A stretch of 64,000 bases of DNA, taken from positions 1,364,001-1,428,000 of the forward strand of contig NZ_CP034451.1 in NCBI RefSeq assembly GCF_003952525.1, given 5' to 3'. The stretch comes from Mesorhizobium sp. M3A.F.Ca.ET.080.04.2.1. Its GTDB lineage: Bacteria; Pseudomonadota; Alphaproteobacteria; Rhizobiales; Rhizobiaceae. Position 1 is the stretch's first letter; each line of letters opens with the position of its first letter. Shown piece after piece: positions 17,822-26,514 of this stretch. Made by a program: the position numbers and the translations under genes. Below the pieces are notes generated by a model. The model was given only the letters and a program-made list of their open reading frames with translations. It was not told where the DNA came from and did not search any database.

Positions 17822-17862
17822 TCACACCCCCCTCTGTCCTGGCAGGACAGAGGGGGGTGTGA
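17822..17862. repeat. end-to-end deletion derivative of the hairpin repeat, copy H
   Basis: A perfect 20-bp inverted repeat with a single central G (17842). The left arm is 17822-17841, containing CCCCCCTCTGTCCTG; the right arm is 17843-17862, containing CAGGACAGAGGGGGG. It consists of just the two outer ends of the large repeat, joined with the roughly 110-bp interior missing. It lies in the 340-bp gap between two divergent genes, which otherwise shows no gene. Confidence 0.9.
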
Positions 17863-17993
17863 CAGAACGCCAACAGAGCTCGCCTGCCATCGCTTCCCTC
17901 GACTTTCGCCGCAATCGACCACGGCCATCTTTTCATGCAATCTCCCCCGATGGCGCGCTATGGGAGATATCCGCCGCCAAAGGGAGGATTGCC

Positions 17994-19649
17994 ATGGCCA
18001 AAGCGCCCACGCTGCCGCGCTATGAGGATGCCGTCCAGCGCTTCCGCATCGAGGACGAGCTCGCGCGGCTTCACGGCGATCCGGCACGCGGCATCAATGC
18101 CTATGTCGAATGCTGCGGCCGCTACACGGGCGGGAACCGGCTGGCGCTGCGGGCGATCTCGGCCACTGGCGAGTTGCGCGAGTTCAGCTTCGATGATCTC
18201 GGCGACCTGTCGGGCCGCGCCGGCAACATGCTGAAGGATCTCGGCGTCGGCCCCGGCGACGTTGTGGCCGGCATGCTGCCGCGCATTCTGGAGCTGGTGG
18301 CGCTGATCCTCGGCGCCTGGCGCATCGGCGCGGTCTACCAGCCGCTGTTCACCGCCTTCGGCCCGAAGGCGATCGAGCATCGCCTGGGCTACAGCAAGGC
18401 GAAGCTTGTCGTCACCAATACCGCCAATCGCGGCAAGCTCGACGAGGTCGAAAAACGTCCGCGCATCGCCACCATCCTCGCTCCCGGCGAGACTTTGCCT
18501 GCCGGCGACATCGATTTCCGCGCAGCAATTGCCGCTGCCTCCCCCGACTGTGAGCCCGTGATGCGCAAGGGCTCGGACCTGTTCATGATGATGTCGACCT
18601 CCGGCACGACAGGGCACCCGAAGGGCGTGCCGGTGCCGCTCAACGCCCTGCTCGCCTTCGGCGCCTATATGCGCGACGCGATCGGGCTTCGCCCCGACGA
18701 CGTGTTCTGGAACATCGCCGATCCCGGCTGGGCCTACGGGCTCTACTACGCCATCACCGGCCCGCTGCAACTCGGCATCGCCACGACTTTCTACGAAGGC
18801 GCCTTCAATGCCAGAAGCACCTATGACATCGTCGAGCGGCTCGGCGTCACCAGCCTTGCCGGCTCGCCCACCGCCTATCGCCTGCTGATGGCGGAAGGCG
18901 CCGAAGCCGCCGCGCGCATCAAAGGCAAGTTGCGCGTGGTGAGCAGCGCCGGCGAGCCGCTCAACCCGGAGGTGATCCGCTGGTTCGAGGCCCACCTCGC
19001 CGCGCCGATCCACGACCATTACGGCCAGACCGAGAACGGCATGATGGTCAACAACCATCATGGGCTGGCGCACCCGGTTCGCGCCGGTTCGGCCGGCTTT
19101 ACCATGCCCGGCTTTCGCATGGTGGTGCTGGACGAGGCGGGCCGCGAGCTCGGCCCCAACCAGCCCGGCGTGCTTGCCGTCGATATCGCCCGCTCGCCGC
19201 TGCGCTGGTTCGAGGGCTACCACCAGGCGGAAACGCCGGCGATCGCGGGCGGCTATTACCGCACCGGCGACACGGTGGAATATGAGCCGGACGGCTCGGT
19301 CTCCTTCATCGGCCGCGCCGACGACGTCATCACCTCGGCCGGCTATCGCATCGGCCCGTTCGATGTCGAAAGCGCGCTGATCGAGCATCCGGCGGTCAAC
19401 GAGGCGGCAGTGGTCGGCGTGCCGGACCCGCAGCGCACGGAGATCGTCAAGGCCTTCGTGGTGCTGGCGCCGGCTTTTCAGGGCAGCGAGGCGCTCGGCG
19501 AGGAACTCGCCCAGCATGTGAAAAAGCGGCTCTCGGCGCATTCCTATCCGCGCGAGGTCGAGTTCGTCACCGAACTGCCGAAGACGCCGAGCGGCAAGAT
19601 CCAGCGCTTCTTGTTGAGGAAAGCGGAGGTGGAGAAGCGGAAGGGGTGA
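17994..19649 (+). CDS. AMP-forming acyl-CoA synthetase
   Basis: A 551-residue member of the acetyl/medium-chain acyl-CoA synthetase family, which makes acyl-AMP from acid and ATP and then the CoA thioester. MSTSGTTGHPKGVP is the phosphate-binding P-loop. Further motifs are HDHYGQTENGMM (A5), YYRTGDTVEYEPDGSVSFIGRADDVI (A7/A8, split here only by reading) and TPSGKIQRFLLR with the C-terminal catalytic Lys (A10). ATG 17994 has AGGGAGG 6 nt upstream. No pathway partner is adjacent, so chain length is unknown. Confidence 0.88.
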   Translation: MAKAPTLPRYEDAVQRFRIEDELARLHGDPARGINAYVECCGRYTGGNRLALRAISATGELREFSFDDLGDLSGRAGNMLKDLGVGPGDVVAGMLPRILELVALILGAWRIGAVYQPLFTAFGPKAIEHRLGYSKAKLVVTNTANRGKLDEVEKRPRIATILAPGETLPAGDIDFRAAIAAASPDCEPVMRKGSDLFMMMSTSGTTGHPKGVPVPLNALLAFGAYMRDAIGLRPDDVFWNIADPGWAYGLYYAITGPLQLGIATTFYEGAFNARSTYDIVERLGVTSLAGSPTAYRLLMAEGAEAAARIKGKLRVVSSAGEPLNPEVIRWFEAHLAAPIHDHYGQTENGMMVNNHHGLAHPVRAGSAGFTMPGFRMVVLDEAGRELGPNQPGVLAVDIARSPLRWFEGYHQAETPAIAGGYYRTGDTVEYEPDGSVSFIGRADDVITSAGYRIGPFDVESALIEHPAVNEAAVVGVPDPQRTEIVKAFVVLAPAFQGSEALGEELAQHVKKRLSAHSYPREVEFVTELPKTPSGKIQRFLLRKAEVEKRKG

Positions 19650-19797
19650 ATCTCCCCCCTTGAGGAGGAGATGTCGCCGAAGGCGACAGAGGGGTCGTCT
19701 CGCGTGTGGCGCCAACGTAGATCGCCGAGCCCAGTCGAACCGACCCCCTCTGGCCGCTTCGCGGCCATCTCCCCCACGAGGGGGGAGATTAGCTGCG
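19650..19797. repeat. variant hairpin repeat, copy I (two halves, inside-out)
   Basis: A right half (CTCCCCCC, GGAGATGTCGCC-GAA-GGCGAC, AGAGGGG) is followed by a left half (CCCCCTCT, GGCCGC-TTC-GCGGCC, ATCTCCCCC, GGGGGAGATT), so the order of halves is reversed compared with full copies. The stem sequences differ from the TGCC-loop family but still pair perfectly. It directly follows the acyl-CoA synthetase stop. Confidence 0.8.
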
Positions 19798-19877
19798 CCA
19801 AGTCTTTTTTTAGCCCAATCTTGGCTTCAAATGGGTTGGCGTTGTCTTCTGATAAACCGAAGGTGGGGAGCTATTTC

Positions 19878-20686
19878 ATGCGGCTTATCTGGACGCTTCT
19901 CTTCACCCTCGCGAGCGGTCTGGCTTTCGCAGCCTCGCCGGAGGACGACTATATCGCCGCGCGCGACAAGGCGATCGCCGAGATCGCGGCGCAGGAAAGC
20001 GCGAATGCTGCGGTGGAAACGATCGATGCGACGAACACCAAGGCGCTTGCCGATCTGCAGGGGCGCCTTTCCGCGCTGCTTGGCCCGCTGGCGGTCGAGG
20101 ATTTTCCCGCCAACGGAACCATCAATCTGGAAAGCCTCAGCGATTCCGATGTCGGGTTCGGCATGCTCGATGGGCTGAGATACGCCAAGAGCGATGAGGG
20201 TCCGAGCATATCGACGAGGCGCTGAAGCTCGATGCCTTCTACACCCAGGCGATCGGCGCCGACGCCGCTTTCGTCAAGACGCTCGACTTTGCGCTGAAGA
20301 AGCCCGAAGGCGCTGACATGGCGATCGCAAGGCTCGGCGGCTGGACACAGGATGTCGGGCCGATCTACGCCCAGCAGGTCGTGGTTGCGGTGGTCAAGGG
20401 CGATCGCGTGCTGATCGCGGAGGCACCCGCGGCACCCGCCGTCCCGAAGATCGCCGCCTGCGGGGCCGTGTGGACTGCGGCCGACGCCACCGCGCAGACA
20501 TTCCAGCAGGCCTATCAGAACTCCGACCTCAAGGACCAGCAGGCCTATGATTCCGCCAATGCCGCCTGGGAAAAAGGCGACGGCGACTATCGCGCCTGCA
20601 TGGGCCAGCGCCTGCCGGGCGACCCGGTGTTTCCGGCGCTGCTTGCCCAGGCGCAGGAGCTTGCCGACCATATGGCGGGCAAGTAG
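19878..20686 (+). pseudogene. frameshifted gene for a secreted protein of unknown function
   Basis: ATG 19878 opens a frame with a clear signal peptide (MRLIWTLLFTLASGLAFA) and continues to about 20210, then meets a TGA at 20223-20225. From about 20200 a second frame continues the protein-like sequence (EHIDEALKLDAFYTQAIG) to a stop at 20686. The frames differ as if one base were lost near 20195-20215. Joined, it would be about 270 residues, mostly helical and Ala-rich, with no family I know. This could be a true pseudogene or a sequencing error, since the downstream part keeps normal coding bias. Confidence 0.7.
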
Positions 20687-20728
20687 CCGGCTCCAGGAAG
20701 ACCGCTACGCAATTTTCCTGGAATTGCT

Positions 20729-22147
20729 CTAGCCGGCGTTGAGCCGCAGGTTGCGCCGGGGCGTGCGGCGGGCGGTCGGGCGCACCACTTCCGCGATGAT
20801 GCCGTTGGCCGGGGGCGCAACGTCGTTGCGCGACCTCGCATCCGTCACCCTGTGCAGCCGTTCGTAGGGAAGCAGCTCCTTGATGCGGGCGTTGAGCGTC
20901 ACGATCTCGGCGCGCAGATCCTCGCACTCCTGCTTCTGGATATCGAGCTGGATCTGATCGGATGCCTGCTGCAGCGTAAGCTGCGACAGGCTGGTGCTGG
21001 CCACCGACAGGTTCTTCTTGTCGATCTCGCTCTCGTTCCTGAGAACGGCCAGCCTTTCCTCCGCGATCTGGCGCTCGGTCATGGCATCGTTCAACTGCGC
21101 CCTGAGCCTGGTTAGCTCCGACAATGCCTCGCTCTGTTCGTTCGAAGCCTGCTCCAGTCGCGCCTGCAGCTCCTGGATCTCGGAACGCAGGCCGCGCATC
21201 TCGGCATGATTGCGGGCCAGTTCGGCCGCGCTATCGGCTTCCGCAATGCGGGCTGCCTCGGCGGCTTCGGCAAGCTTGGTCTGCGCCGTCTCGAGGGACT
21301 TCTGCAGGCGGGCCTCTTCCTTTTCGTGCCTGCCGAGCTGAGCCATCAGGTCGGCAACGCGCGCCGTCTCGCTGGCATGGGTTGCCGCGAACTCGTCGAA
21401 CTTGTGGCGCGCCTCCGCCTCGCGCTTCTGCGCCTGCTCGAGGTCGACGGAAAGGCCGACCTGCTTTTCGCGCAGCAGCTTGTTCTCGGCAGCGCGCCTG
21501 TCGGACTCGACGGTCTTGGCCGCCAGGGACTTGACGACCTCGCCGAACTCCGCCTTGCGCCTGGCGTTCTCATTGCCCATCTCGACCAGTTCGAGCCGCA
21601 CCGCAGCAAGGGCATCGCGCAGCGACTCCCGGTCCTGGACCAGGCTCGCCTCGCGCTGCTGCCAGGCCTCGGCCGCGCCGTCGCGCTCGCGCTGCTTCCT
21701 GGCGGCGTCGAGCAGTTGCTCCGACAGGATCTTGTGTTCCGCGGTCAAGGCCGCGTTGGTCAGTTCCATCTCGTTGGCGCGCAGAACGTCGCCATGCAGG
21801 ACGTTCAAAACATCGCGCGTCATCTGATGCGCGGTGGTGATTTCGGCCAGTTTTGCCTCGATCTCCTCCAGATAGCCCTGCCCGTCGCGGAAAAGCTCGG
21901 CGACGGCCTCCAAGGCTGCCAGCCGCGTCTGGGTGTGCGCGGTAAGCCGCGATGCCGGGGCTTCGGACTGGGCTTCAGCGGGCTCGTCCCCGTCGCTCGC
22001 CGCCAGGTCGGCGGCCGCCTCGTCCTCCAGGGACGTCTCCTCGTCAGCCGCAAGACATTCCTCGAAAGCCTCCGCCAAATCCGACTGAAGTTCTTGAAAT
22101 TCCTTATCTACGTCCTCGGCCCGCTTGATCAGAGACCTAAAATTCAT
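20729..22147 (-). CDS. long coiled-coil protein of unknown function
   Basis: A 472-residue protein that is mostly a single predicted coiled coil from about residue 70 to 430, with Leu/Ala heptads and many Glu/Gln/Arg. An acidic N-terminal segment (SDLAEAFEECLAADEETSLEDEA) precedes it and a basic, Arg-rich tail (ARRTPRRNLRLNAG) closes it. There is no membrane segment or catalytic motif. The start is ATG 22147 (a GTG at 22153 is in frame). It resembles bacterial scaffold or polarity proteins in architecture only. A near-consensus CtrA site 36 bp upstream hints at cell-cycle control. Confidence 0.75.
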   Translation of the reverse strand: MNFRSLIKRAEDVDKEFQELQSDLAEAFEECLAADEETSLEDEAAADLAASDGDEPAEAQSEAPASRLTAHTQTRLAALEAVAELFRDGQGYLEEIEAKLAEITTAHQMTRDVLNVLHGDVLRANEMELTNAALTAEHKILSEQLLDAARKQRERDGAAEAWQQREASLVQDRESLRDALAAVRLELVEMGNENARRKAEFGEVVKSLAAKTVESDRRAAENKLLREKQVGLSVDLEQAQKREAEARHKFDEFAATHASETARVADLMAQLGRHEKEEARLQKSLETAQTKLAEAAEAARIAEADSAAELARNHAEMRGLRSEIQELQARLEQASNEQSEALSELTRLRAQLNDAMTERQIAEERLAVLRNESEIDKKNLSVASTSLSQLTLQQASDQIQLDIQKQECEDLRAEIVTLNARIKELLPYERLHRVTDARSRNDVAPPANGIIAEVVRPTARRTPRRNLRLNAG

Positions 22148-22182
22148 AACCACATACCCCTTACGCTTACACCGGCGAGTAC

Positions 22183-22197
22183 TTAACGAATTCCTAA
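22183..22197 (-). promoter_or_regulatory. possible CtrA-like site upstream of the coiled-coil gene
   Basis: The minus strand reads TTAG-GAATTCG-TTAA, one mismatch from TTAA-N7-TTAA, with its near end 36 bp from the start codon at 22147. A 15-bp motif with one mismatch will also occur by chance, so this is weak alone. The rest of the 450-bp gap to htpG contains a degenerate palindromic repeat and no gene. Confidence 0.35.
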
Positions 22198-22377
22198 TCT
22201 AGCTCTTTACGTTCCGTACGGGAAGCCTCCCCGAAAGAAGGATAAATTAAGGTTATCGTGGCTTTCCAGACGCTTGCCCGGCGTTCCGCCAGCGCCACCT
22301 CTGCCGCTGGCGCTAAGTGCCTTTTCGATCTCGCCGGCGGCAGGATGCGCGTCGCGCCAGGCGCGCTAAGTTATTGT

Positions 22378-22430
22378 TTTGACGCATGTCGTTGGCCCGA
22401 AACCGCGGCACAGGCTCAGGCAGCATGCTT
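22378..22430. repeat. palindromic intergenic repeat, degenerate copy
   Basis: TTGACGCATGTCGTTGGCCC, AAACCGCGGCACAG and AGGCAGCATGC correspond in order to the copy at 8186-8234, but inner pairing is largely lost. The outer GCATG/CATGC arms remain. Confidence 0.65.
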
Positions 22431-22596
22431 CAGTTGGCCCCGCCCCTTGTTGCCTTCGCGCGCCATCACGATATTGTCAGGCCGAAGGCGGTCTCGGCCG
22501 GGCCGGGCTGCCGGCACAATTGAAATGATCTTAACGATGATGTCCCGAACGCGCTTCCGCGCGCCGAGGCAGAAGGAAGACTTGGGAAGTTTCTGA

Positions 22597-24489
22597 ATGA
22601 CGACGGATACCAAACAGGCTGAAACCAGGACATTCGAGGCGGACGTCTCGCGGCTGCTGCACATGATGGTGCATTCGGTCTATTCCGACCGGGACGTGTT
22701 CCTGCGCGAGCTGATCTCCAACGGCGCCGACGCCAGCGAGAAGCTGCGCTTCGAGGCGATCAGCCGCCCGGAACTGCTGGGCGACGACCCAAAGCCGCGC
22801 ATCACCATTTCCGCCGATCCGGACAACAAGCAGCTCGCCGTCGAGGACAACGGCATCGGCATGGCTCGCGACGAAATGGCGGAGGCGCTGGGAACCATCG
22901 CCCGCTCCGGCACGCGCGCCTTCATCGAGCGCATCGAGGCCGGCAAGGCGAGCGAGGACTCGCAGCTCATCGGCCAGTTCGGCGTCGGCTTCTACTCCGT
23001 CTTCATGGTCGCCGACCATGTTGACGTCATCAGCCGCCAGGCCGGCAGCGAGGAGGCCTGGCGCTGGTCCTCCGACGGCAAGGGCACCTACGAGATCGCT
23101 CCGGTGCCGCTCACTGCTGCGCCGAAGCGCGGCACGCGCGTCGTGCTGCACCTGATGGAGGACGCGACCTCCTACACCACGCCTTACCGGCTGGAAGGCC
23201 TGGCGAAGTCGCAGTCGGGCCATGTGCCGGTGCCGATCGCGCTGGTCGAGAAGCCTGGCGCCGAGGCGCGCGACATCGCAGACGGCACGGCGCTGTGGGT
23301 GAGGCAAAAGAGCGAGATCAAACCGGAAGAGTATACCGACTTCTACCGCAGCATCGCCGGCCAGTATGACGAGCCGGCGACCACCATCCATTTCCGCGCC
23401 GAGGGCCGGCAGGAATACAGCGTGCTGGCCTTCGTGCCGGGCTCGCGCCCGTTCGACCTTTTCGACCAGGACCGCAAGGGGCGCATGAAGCTCTATGTGC
23501 GGCGCGTCTTCATCACCGACGACGCCGACGTGGTGCCGCGCTATCTGCGCTTCGTGCGCGGGCTGGTCGATTCCGCCGACCTGCCGCTCAATGTCTCGCG
23601 TGAGATGATCCAGGAAAGCCCGCTGCTCGCCTCGATCCGCAAGGGTGTGACCAACCGCGTGCTCGGCGACCTCGCCAAGCTGGCCGACAACGACGCCGAG
23701 GCCTATGCCAAGGTCTGGGAGAACTTCGGCGTCGTGCTCAAGGAAGGTCTCTACGAAGACTACGAGCGGCGCGAGCAGCTCATGAAGCTCGCCCGCTTCC
23801 GCTCGACGGCTTCCAGCGATGCCTTGCGCAGTCTCGCCGATTATGTCGCGGCGATGAAGGAAGGCCAGAAGGCGATCTTCTTCATGGCCGGCGACGATCG
23901 CGCCCGGTTGGAGGCCTCGCCGCAGCTCGAAGGGTTCAGGGCGCGCGGCATCGAGGTGCTGCTGTTGACCGACCCCGTCGACAGTTTCTGGGTGACGATG
24001 GCGCCCGAGTTCGACGGCAAGCCGTTGAAGTCGGTCACGCAGGGCGCGGCCGAACTGACCGATATTCCCCTGCTCGACGCGTCGGCGAAACCCGCGGCCG
24101 AGACGACGCCTGAGATCGACGGCTTCCTCACGTTCGTCAAGTCGACGCTCGGCGACGAAGTCGCGGACGTGAAGGCCTCCGACCGGCTGACCGAAAGCGC
24201 GGTGTGCCTGGTGGCGCCCGAGCACGGCCCGGACCGGCAGTTCGAGCGGCTGCTCAACGCCGCCGGCCGGCTCGACAAGGCCGCCAAGCCGATCCTCGAG
24301 ATCAACCCGCGCCACGAGCGCGTCGCCGCACTGGCCAGGCTCGGCGACGACGAGCGCGGTTTCAAGGAAGACGCCGCGCACCTCCTCTATGACGAGGCGC
24401 GCGTGCTCGACGGCGACAAGCCGGCCGATGCCAGGGCCTTCTCGGCGCGCCTGGCGCGGCTGATCGAGCGCGGGTTGGCGAAGGGGTGA
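22597..24489 (+). CDS. htpG: molecular chaperone HtpG (Hsp90)
   Basis: A 630-residue Hsp90 homologue, close to the usual length (624 in E. coli). The N-terminal GHKL ATPase domain shows LISNGADASEKLRFEA, the DNGIGM motif and GQFGVGFYSVFMVAD. The middle domain (RRVFITDD, LPLNVSREMIQES) and a C-terminal dimerisation domain follow, without the eukaryotic MEEVD tail. It acts in the cytosol on stressed or folding client proteins. ATG 22597 has GGGAAG about 8 nt upstream. It is followed 27 bp later by repeat copy J. Confidence 0.96.
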   Translation: MTTDTKQAETRTFEADVSRLLHMMVHSVYSDRDVFLRELISNGADASEKLRFEAISRPELLGDDPKPRITISADPDNKQLAVEDNGIGMARDEMAEALGTIARSGTRAFIERIEAGKASEDSQLIGQFGVGFYSVFMVADHVDVISRQAGSEEAWRWSSDGKGTYEIAPVPLTAAPKRGTRVVLHLMEDATSYTTPYRLEGLAKSQSGHVPVPIALVEKPGAEARDIADGTALWVRQKSEIKPEEYTDFYRSIAGQYDEPATTIHFRAEGRQEYSVLAFVPGSRPFDLFDQDRKGRMKLYVRRVFITDDADVVPRYLRFVRGLVDSADLPLNVSREMIQESPLLASIRKGVTNRVLGDLAKLADNDAEAYAKVWENFGVVLKEGLYEDYERREQLMKLARFRSTASSDALRSLADYVAAMKEGQKAIFFMAGDDRARLEASPQLEGFRARGIEVLLLTDPVDSFWVTMAPEFDGKPLKSVTQGAAELTDIPLLDASAKPAAETTPEIDGFLTFVKSTLGDEVADVKASDRLTESAVCLVAPEHGPDRQFERLLNAAGRLDKAAKPILEINPRHERVAALARLGDDERGFKEDAAHLLYDEARVLDGDKPADARAFSARLARLIERGLAKG

Positions 24490-24515
24490 GAGAAGGGATC
24501 GGTCGCGATCCTTCT

Positions 24516-24674
24516 CGCCCCCCTCTGTCCTGCCGGACATCTCCCCCACTTGGGGGGAGATTGGCAGCTTCGGCGCGTCGCTCATGCCTGCAATGTTGCC
24601 GATTGGCGAAAGCCGCGGCGACATCCGATCTCCCCCCAAGTGGGGGAGATGTCCGGCAGGACAGAGGGGGGCGC
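24516..24674. repeat. large hairpin repeat, copy J (full, forward)
   Basis: Full element between the convergent htpG and ABC-F genes. Stems are GTCC-TGCC-GGAC (left) and GTCC-GGCA-GGAC (right), and the core has GGCAGCTTCGGCGCG to GCCGATTGGCGAAAGCC. The right flank GGCGCTGTCCCGCC is the inverse of the left flank seen at copies D, K, L and M. Confidence 0.9.
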
Positions 24675-24765
24675 TGTCCCGCCGGCGTTTTCAATTCCAC
24701 CGCCGCAACGCCAACAGGTCGCGGCAGGTGTCTTCGAGTCTCGCGCGGCTTCGCCCTGCCTTCCC

Positions 24766-26388
24766 CTACCCCCTCAAGCCCGGCGCTTCCTGGCCGGTGC
24801 GGGCAACATACTCCGTGTAGCCGCCGCCATAGGTGTGGATGCCATCCGGCGTGAGCTCCAGCACGCGGTTGGAAAGCGCGGCCAGGAAATGGCGGTCGTG
24901 CGAGACGAAGAGCATGGTGCCTTCATATTGCGCAAGCGCCTCGATCAGCATCTGCTTGGTCGCCATGTCGAGGTGGTTGGTCGGCTCGTCGAGCACCAGC
25001 AGGTTCGGCGGATCGAACAGCATCAGCGCCATCACCAGCCGTGCCTTCTCGCCGCCAGAGAGGACGCGGCATTTCTTCTCGATCTCGTCGCCGGAAAAGC
25101 CGAAGCAGCCGGCAAGGGCCCGCAGCGGCGCCTGGCCGGCCTGCGGGAAACTGTCCTCCAGCGTCTGAAAGACGGTGCGCTCGCCGTCGAGCAACTCCAT
25201 GGCGTGCTGGGCGAAATAGCCCATCTTGACGCTCGGGCCCCGGGCCACCGAGCCCTCATCCGGCTCGGAGGCGCCGGCGACAAGCTTCAGCAGCGTCGAC
25301 TTGCCGGCGCCGTTGACGCCCATCACGCACCAGCGCTCGCGGCGGCGGATCTGGAAGTCGAGGCCGGCATAGATCGAGCGGCTGCCGTAGCTTTTGTGGA
25401 TGTTCTTCAGCGTCGCCACGTCCTCGCCGCAGCGCGGCGCCGGCTGGAACTCGAAGGCCACCGTCTGGCGGCGCTTCGGCGGCTCGACGCGGTCGATCTT
25501 GTCCAGCTTCTTCACCCGGCTCTGCACCTGCGCGGCATGCGAGGCGCGCGCCTTGAAGCGCTCGATGAAGGCGATCTCCTTGGCGAGCATCGCCTGCTGG
25601 CGCTCGAACTGCGCCTGCAGTTGCTTGTCGGCCAGCGCGCGCTGCTCCTGGTAGAACTCGAAATTGCCGGAGTATGAGGTCAGCGCGCCGGCGTCGATCT
25701 CGATCACCTTTGAGACGATACGGTTCATGAACTCGCGGTCATGCGAGGTCATCAGCAGCGCGCCGTCATAATCCTTCAGGAATTTCTCCAGCCAGATCAG
25801 GCTTTCGAGGTCGAGGTGGTTGCTCGGCTCGTCGAGCAGCATGACGTCCGGCCGCATCAAGAGGATGCGGGCGAGCGCGACGCGCATCTTCCAGCCGCCG
25901 GAGAGTTTTGCGACGTCGCCGTCCATCATCTCCTGGCTGAAGCCGAGACCGTCCAGCACCTCGCGGGCGCGGCCGTCGAGCGCATAACCGTCGAGTTCCT
26001 CGAAGCGATGCTGCAATTCGCCGTAGCGTTCTATGATCTGATCCATCTCGTCGGCGCGGTCGGGGTCGCCCATGGCGTGTTCGAGCTCGCGCATCTCGGC
26101 CGCCACCGCGCTCACCGGGCCGGCACCCTCCATCACCTCGGCGACGGCGCTTAGTCCCTCCATGTCGCCGACATCCTGGCTGAAATAGCCGATGGTGACG
26201 CCGCGCTCGACCGAGACCTGGCCCTCGTCCGGCTGCTCCTGGCCGATGATCATGCGAAACAGCGTCGTCTTGCCGGCGCCGTTCGGGCCGACGAGGCCGA
26301 TCTTCTCGCCCTTCTGCAGAGCGGCCGAGGCTTCGATGAAGACGATCTGACGGCCGTTCTGCTTGCCGATGTTTTCGAGACGGATCAT
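24766..26388 (-). CDS. ABC-F family ATPase (ribosome-associated type)
   Basis: A 540-residue soluble protein with two ABC domains and no membrane part. Domain 1 has Walker A GLVGPNGAGKTTLF (about residue 35) and LSGGWKMRVALARILL/LLDEPSNHLD. An inter-domain linker of about 80 charged residues (QRALADKQLQAQFERQQAML) follows. Domain 2 has GVNGAGKSTLL and LVLDEPTNHLD. ABC-F proteins act on the ribosomal E site in translation or antibiotic protection. ATG 26388 begins the family N-terminus (MIRLENIGKQ). No Shine-Dalgarno sequence precedes it; the leader is a tandem TCCCCTAC repeat. Confidence 0.9.
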   Translation of the reverse strand: MIRLENIGKQNGRQIVFIEASAALQKGEKIGLVGPNGAGKTTLFRMIIGQEQPDEGQVSVERGVTIGYFSQDVGDMEGLSAVAEVMEGAGPVSAVAAEMRELEHAMGDPDRADEMDQIIERYGELQHRFEELDGYALDGRAREVLDGLGFSQEMMDGDVAKLSGGWKMRVALARILLMRPDVMLLDEPSNHLDLESLIWLEKFLKDYDGALLMTSHDREFMNRIVSKVIEIDAGALTSYSGNFEFYQEQRALADKQLQAQFERQQAMLAKEIAFIERFKARASHAAQVQSRVKKLDKIDRVEPPKRRQTVAFEFQPAPRCGEDVATLKNIHKSYGSRSIYAGLDFQIRRRERWCVMGVNGAGKSTLLKLVAGASEPDEGSVARGPSVKMGYFAQHAMELLDGERTVFQTLEDSFPQAGQAPLRALAGCFGFSGDEIEKKCRVLSGGEKARLVMALMLFDPPNLLVLDEPTNHLDMATKQMLIEALAQYEGTMLFVSHDRHFLAALSNRVLELTPDGIHTYGGGYTEYVARTGQEAPGLRG

Positions 26389-26394
26389 GGGCTC

Positions 26395-26432
26395 GTAGGG
26401 GAGTAGGGGAGTAGGGGAGTAGGGGAGTAGGG
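26395..26432. repeat. 8-bp tandem repeat in the leader of the ABC-F gene
   Basis: Unit GTAGGGGA repeated 4.75 times, without error, ending 7 bp before the ABC-F start codon (which is on the minus strand, so the leader reads TCCCCTAC repeats). A single related unit, inverted, is found at about 26505-26513 beside the next gene. Copy-number change would alter leader length by 8 nt. Confidence 0.9.
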
Positions 26433-26450
26433 CCAATAAGGGAATGCGCG

Positions 26451-26485
26451 GGATAAGGGAACCCCTTATCCGCCGCTTTCAGCGG
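26451..26485 (-). terminator. two adjacent perfect hairpins after the 2OG-oxygenase gene
   Basis: Hairpin 1: GGATAAGGG (26451-26459) with CCCTTATCC (26463-26471). Hairpin 2: CCGCT (26473-26477) with AGCGG (26481-26485). For the minus-strand oxygenase gene ending at 26515 they lie just downstream and could end its transcript. There is no clear U-run, so termination is inferred from position and structure. Confidence 0.5.
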
Positions 26486-26514
26486 TCACACTCTACTGAC
26501 TAGCTCCCCTACTC

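Noticed and set aside
17958..19715. Long minus-strand frame over the acyl-CoA synthetase
   Set aside because: The sense gene has all adenylation motifs; the antisense frame has none.
22531..24639. 700-codon minus-strand frame over htpG
   Set aside because: htpG on the plus strand is unambiguous; the antisense frame has no domain and runs into repeat copy J.
26395..26432. CRISPR-like array
   Set aside because: The 8-bp units have no spacers and no cas gene is near; it is a simple tandem repeat.
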